Assembly: GCA_946494435.1 (NCBI GenBank)
Contig: CAMMBO010000047.1
Coordinates: 1-6,221 of the forward strand
From: an uncultured Mycoplasmatota bacterium
GTDB lineage: Bacteria; Bacillota_I; Bacilli_A; RF39; UBA660
DNA length: 6,221 bases
Direction of reading: 5' to 3'
In this document: positions 3,756 through 6,221 of the stretch, piece by piece
Position numbering within the stretch: position 1 is the stretch's first letter
Layout: the number at the start of each line of letters is the position of its first letter
Made by a program: the position numbers and the translations under genes
The notes under the pieces: generated by a model
Databases searched by the model: none
What the model saw: only the letters and a program-made list of their open reading frames with translations
Told to the model about the DNA's origin: nothing

Positions 3756-6221
3756 ATGAAATATGTTTATGCCTTTAGTGAAGGCAATAAGGATATGAGA
3801 GAGTTGTTAGGAGGAAAAGGAGCTAATCTTGCCGAGATGACAAGAATTGGATTACCTGTACCTCGTGGGTTTACTGTAACAACTGAAGCTTGCTTAAAAT
3901 ACTATGATGATAATGAAGAGATTAGTGAGGATATTAAAGAAGAAATCTTTAAAGAATTAGCTAATCTTGAAAAGTTAACTGGTAAGACTATGGGAGATGA
4001 TAAAAATCCATTATTAGTATCAGTTAGAAGTGGGGCAAGAAGCTCTATGCCAGGAATGATGGATACAATCCTTAATCTTGGTATGAATGATGAAGTAGTA
4101 GAAACACTTGCAAGACTTACAGATAATAAAAGATTTGCTTATGACTGTTATCGTCGTTTTATTCAGATGTTTGCAGATGTAGTTATGGGCTTTCCAAAGA
4201 GTTCTTTTGAATATTTATTTGAAGATATTAAGAAAGAAAAGAATGTAGAACTTGACACTGATTTAACGGCTGATGATTTAGTTGAAGTTGTAGATAGATA
4301 TAAAGAAGAATATAGAAAGCATGCAGGTGAAGAGTTCCCACAAGATGCTAAAGTACAACTAATAGAAGCGGTAAAAGCTGTCTTTAGAAGTTGGAATAAT
4401 GATAGAGCGATTACTTATAGACGTCTTAATGATATTCCAGGAGACTGGGGTACTGCTGTTAATGTTCAAGAGATGGTTTATGGTAATATGGGTAATACTA
4501 GTGGAACTGGTGTTGCATTTACTAGAAATCCTGCTACTGGAGAAGCTAAGTTATATGGAGAGTATTTAATTAATGCACAAGGAGAGGATGTAGTTGCAGG
4601 TATTAGGACTCCACAGTCTATTGATACTTTAAAAGAGGTTATGCCAGAATGCTATGATGAGTTTGTTAAGATATGTAAAACTCTAGAAGACCATTATAAA
4701 GATATGCAAGATATGGAGTTTACTATTGAAAATGGTAAGTTATTTATGCTTCAAACTAGAAGTGGTAAAAGAACGGCAGAAGCTGCTCTTAGAATTGCAG
4801 TAGAACTTGTTAATGAAGGTAAAATTACTAAAGAAGAAGCACTTTTAAGAGTAGAACCTAAACAACTAGAACAATTATTACATCCTGCTTTTGATAAAGC
4901 GGCTTTAAGTAAGGCAAAAGTTATTGGTAAAGGTTTAGCAGCATCTCCTGGAGCAGCAACTGGTCACTTATATTTTAGTGCTGAAGATGTTATGAAAGCT
5001 AACGAAGAGGGAGTAGAAGATATAATATTAGCAAGAGAAGAAACATCTCCAGAAGATATTGAAGGAATGAATATAGCTCGTGGTATCTTAACAGTTAGAG
5101 GTGGAATGACATCACACGCTGCCGTAGTCGCTCGTGGTATGGGTACTTGTTGTGTATCAGGTTGTGGTGATTTGATAGTTGATGTTAATAAGAAAACTTT
5201 AACTACTAAAGATGGTAAAGTCTTTAAAGAAGGTGATTACCTTAGTTTAGATGGTTCAACTGGTAATGTTTATGGAGAAGAGATAAAGACAGTTCCTGCA
5301 TCTATTAGTGGTAACTTTGAAACATTCATGAACTGGGCTGATGAAGTAGCAGACCTAGAGGTTAGAACTAATGCTGATAATCCTAGGGATGCTAAAGTTG
5401 CAAGAGACTTCGGAGCTAAAGGTATTGGACTTTGTCGTACAGAGCATATGTTCTTTGATAGTGAGAGAATCTTTAACTTTAGAAAGATGATAGTCGCTCC
5501 TACTTTAGAAAAACGTGAAGAAGCTCTTGATGCGATATTACCTTATCAAAAAGATGACTTTAAAGAGTTATTTAAAGTAATGGATGGTTATGAAGTTACT
5601 ATTAGATTCTTAGACCCACCACTACATGAGTTCTTACCTCATACTGATGATGAGATTAAAGCTCTTGCTAAAGACCTTGATATGGATTTTGTTTCTTTAA
5701 AGAATAAGGTAGATTCACTAAAAGAATTTAATCCAATGATGGGACATCGTGGATGTCGTCTTGCTGTTACTTATCCAGAGATTGCTGTTATGCAAACAAA
5801 AGCTGTTATAAATGCTGCTTTAGAAGTAGAAAAAGAGGGTATTAAAGTAACACCAGAGATTATGATACCTTTAGTAGGGGATGTTAATGAATTAAAATAT
5901 GTTAAGAATATAGTAGTTGAAACAGCTAATGCTATTATTAAAGATAATAATAGTGATTTAAAATATAAAGTAGGTACTATGATAGAAATACCAAGAGCTG
6001 CCATTTTAGCAGATAAAATTGCAGAAGAAGCAGAATTCTTTAGCTTTGGTACTAATGATTTAACACAAATGACTTATGGTTTCTCAAGAGATGATGCTTC
6101 TAAGTTCTTGAGTGATTACTATGATAAAAAAATATTTATAAATGATCCTTTCGCAAGCCTAGATACTGTTGGTGTAGGTAAATTAGTAAAAATGGCTGCT
6201 GAACTTGGTAGAAGTACAAGA
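3756..6221 (+). CDS. ppdK: Pyruvate, phosphate dikinase, 3' partial
   Basis: This enzyme interconverts pyruvate + ATP + Pi and phosphoenolpyruvate + AMP + PPi in the cytosol. In many anaerobes it serves glycolysis or gluconeogenesis. The frame opens at ATG 3756 and stays open for 822 codons to the window edge; the family is about 875 residues, so roughly 50-60 are missing. The N-terminal nucleotide-binding domain has GGKGANLAEM at 19-28, VSVRSGARSSMPGMMDT at 88-104 with Arg91, and LQTRSGKRT at 332-340 with Arg335. The central phosphohistidine domain has GGMTSHAAVVARGMG at 449-463 with the phosphorylated His454 and Thr452, the residue targeted by the regulatory kinase/phosphorylase in relatives. 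The PEP/pyruvate barrel shows CRTEHMFF (Arg561), TIRFLDPPLHEFLP (Arg617), GHRGCRL, MIEIPRA (Glu744) and GTNDLTQ (Asn767, Asp768). The catalytic Cys of the GICGEHGG motif would fall a few codons past the edge. No regulatory protein gene is adjacent on the visible side. Confidence 0.97.
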   Translation, partial: MKYVYAFSEGNKDMRELLGGKGANLAEMTRIGLPVPRGFTVTTEACLKYYDDNEEISEDIKEEIFKELANLEKLTGKTMGDDKNPLLVSVRSGARSSMPGMMDTILNLGMNDEVVETLARLTDNKRFAYDCYRRFIQMFADVVMGFPKSSFEYLFEDIKKEKNVELDTDLTADDLVEVVDRYKEEYRKHAGEEFPQDAKVQLIEAVKAVFRSWNNDRAITYRRLNDIPGDWGTAVNVQEMVYGNMGNTSGTGVAFTRNPATGEAKLYGEYLINAQGEDVVAGIRTPQSIDTLKEVMPECYDEFVKICKTLEDHYKDMQDMEFTIENGKLFMLQTRSGKRTAEAALRIAVELVNEGKITKEEALLRVEPKQLEQLLHPAFDKAALSKAKVIGKGLAASPGAATGHLYFSAEDVMKANEEGVEDIILAREETSPEDIEGMNIARGILTVRGGMTSHAAVVARGMGTCCVSGCGDLIVDVNKKTLTTKDGKVFKEGDYLSLDGSTGNVYGEEIKTVPASISGNFETFMNWADEVADLEVRTNADNPRDAKVARDFGAKGIGLCRTEHMFFDSERIFNFRKMIVAPTLEKREEALDAILPYQKDDFKELFKVMDGYEVTIRFLDPPLHEFLPHTDDEIKALAKDLDMDFVSLKNKVDSLKEFNPMMGHRGCRLAVTYPEIAVMQTKAVINAALEVEKEGIKVTPEIMIPLVGDVNELKYVKNIVVETANAIIKDNNSDLKYKVGTMIEIPRAAILADKIAEEAEFFSFGTNDLTQMTYGFSRDDASKFLSDYYDKKIFINDPFASLDTVGVGKLVKMAAELGRSTR

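Noticed and set aside
5771..6004. Open reading frame of 77 codons on the minus strand
   Set aside because: It lies entirely inside ppdK, opposite to a strongly conserved coding frame. I recognise no family in it, and its hydrophobic look is a by-product of reading the acidic and Lys-rich ppdK codons backward.
1..6221. A novel multi-gene system, CRISPR array or mobile element
   Set aside because: The genes are separate transcription units in three orientations with well-known functions. There are no direct-repeat arrays, transposase fragments, terminal repeats or tRNA attachment sites.

Overview
The window is AT-rich bacterial DNA. It carries three recognisable genes of general metabolism and protein quality control, plus the 3' end of a surface-protein gene. 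Several things point to a low-GC Bacillota (Firmicutes). Codon use favours A/T, the ribosome binding sites are purine-rich, the promoters are of the sigma-A type with extended -10 boxes, and there is a CIRCE-like heat-shock operator. A BspA-type (DUF285) repeat protein together with pyruvate, phosphate dikinase fits a gut-associated anaerobe, perhaps an Erysipelotrichales- or RF39-like member of the Bacilli. That placement is inference. Tryptophan is read from TGG and the visible stops are TAG and TAA, so nothing suggests the mycoplasma genetic code.

Layout. Positions 1-785 (+) hold the C-terminal part of a BspA-family leucine-rich repeat surface protein whose frame is open to the left edge. 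It is closed off by a rho-independent terminator (786-813). Positions 821-862 hold the htpG control region: a CIRCE-like inverted repeat in which the -35 box of a good sigma-A promoter is embedded. htpG (Hsp90) runs to 2773 (+), most likely starting at TTG 896. After it come two small hairpins and a strong bidirectional terminator (2824-2850), shared with the convergent pyrH gene (2944-3642, -), which encodes UMP kinase. Positions 3643-3755 separate pyrH from the divergent ppdK gene and hold two back-to-back promoters. An imperfect inverted repeat lies over the pyrH one. ppdK (3756 onward, +) encodes pyruvate, phosphate dikinase. It runs off the right edge after 822 codons, just before the expected catalytic cysteine of the PEP/pyruvate domain.

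How the genes relate. They do not form one operon: each has its own promoter and/or terminator. htpG appears to be heat-shock controlled through HrcA. pyrH is separated from its usual rpsB-tsf-pyrH-frr neighbours and paired head-to-head with ppdK. I see no mobile element, CRISPR array, rRNA or tRNA, and no convincing novel multi-gene system. The points most worth a second look are the CIRCE/promoter overlap at htpG and the pyrH-ppdK divergent control region.
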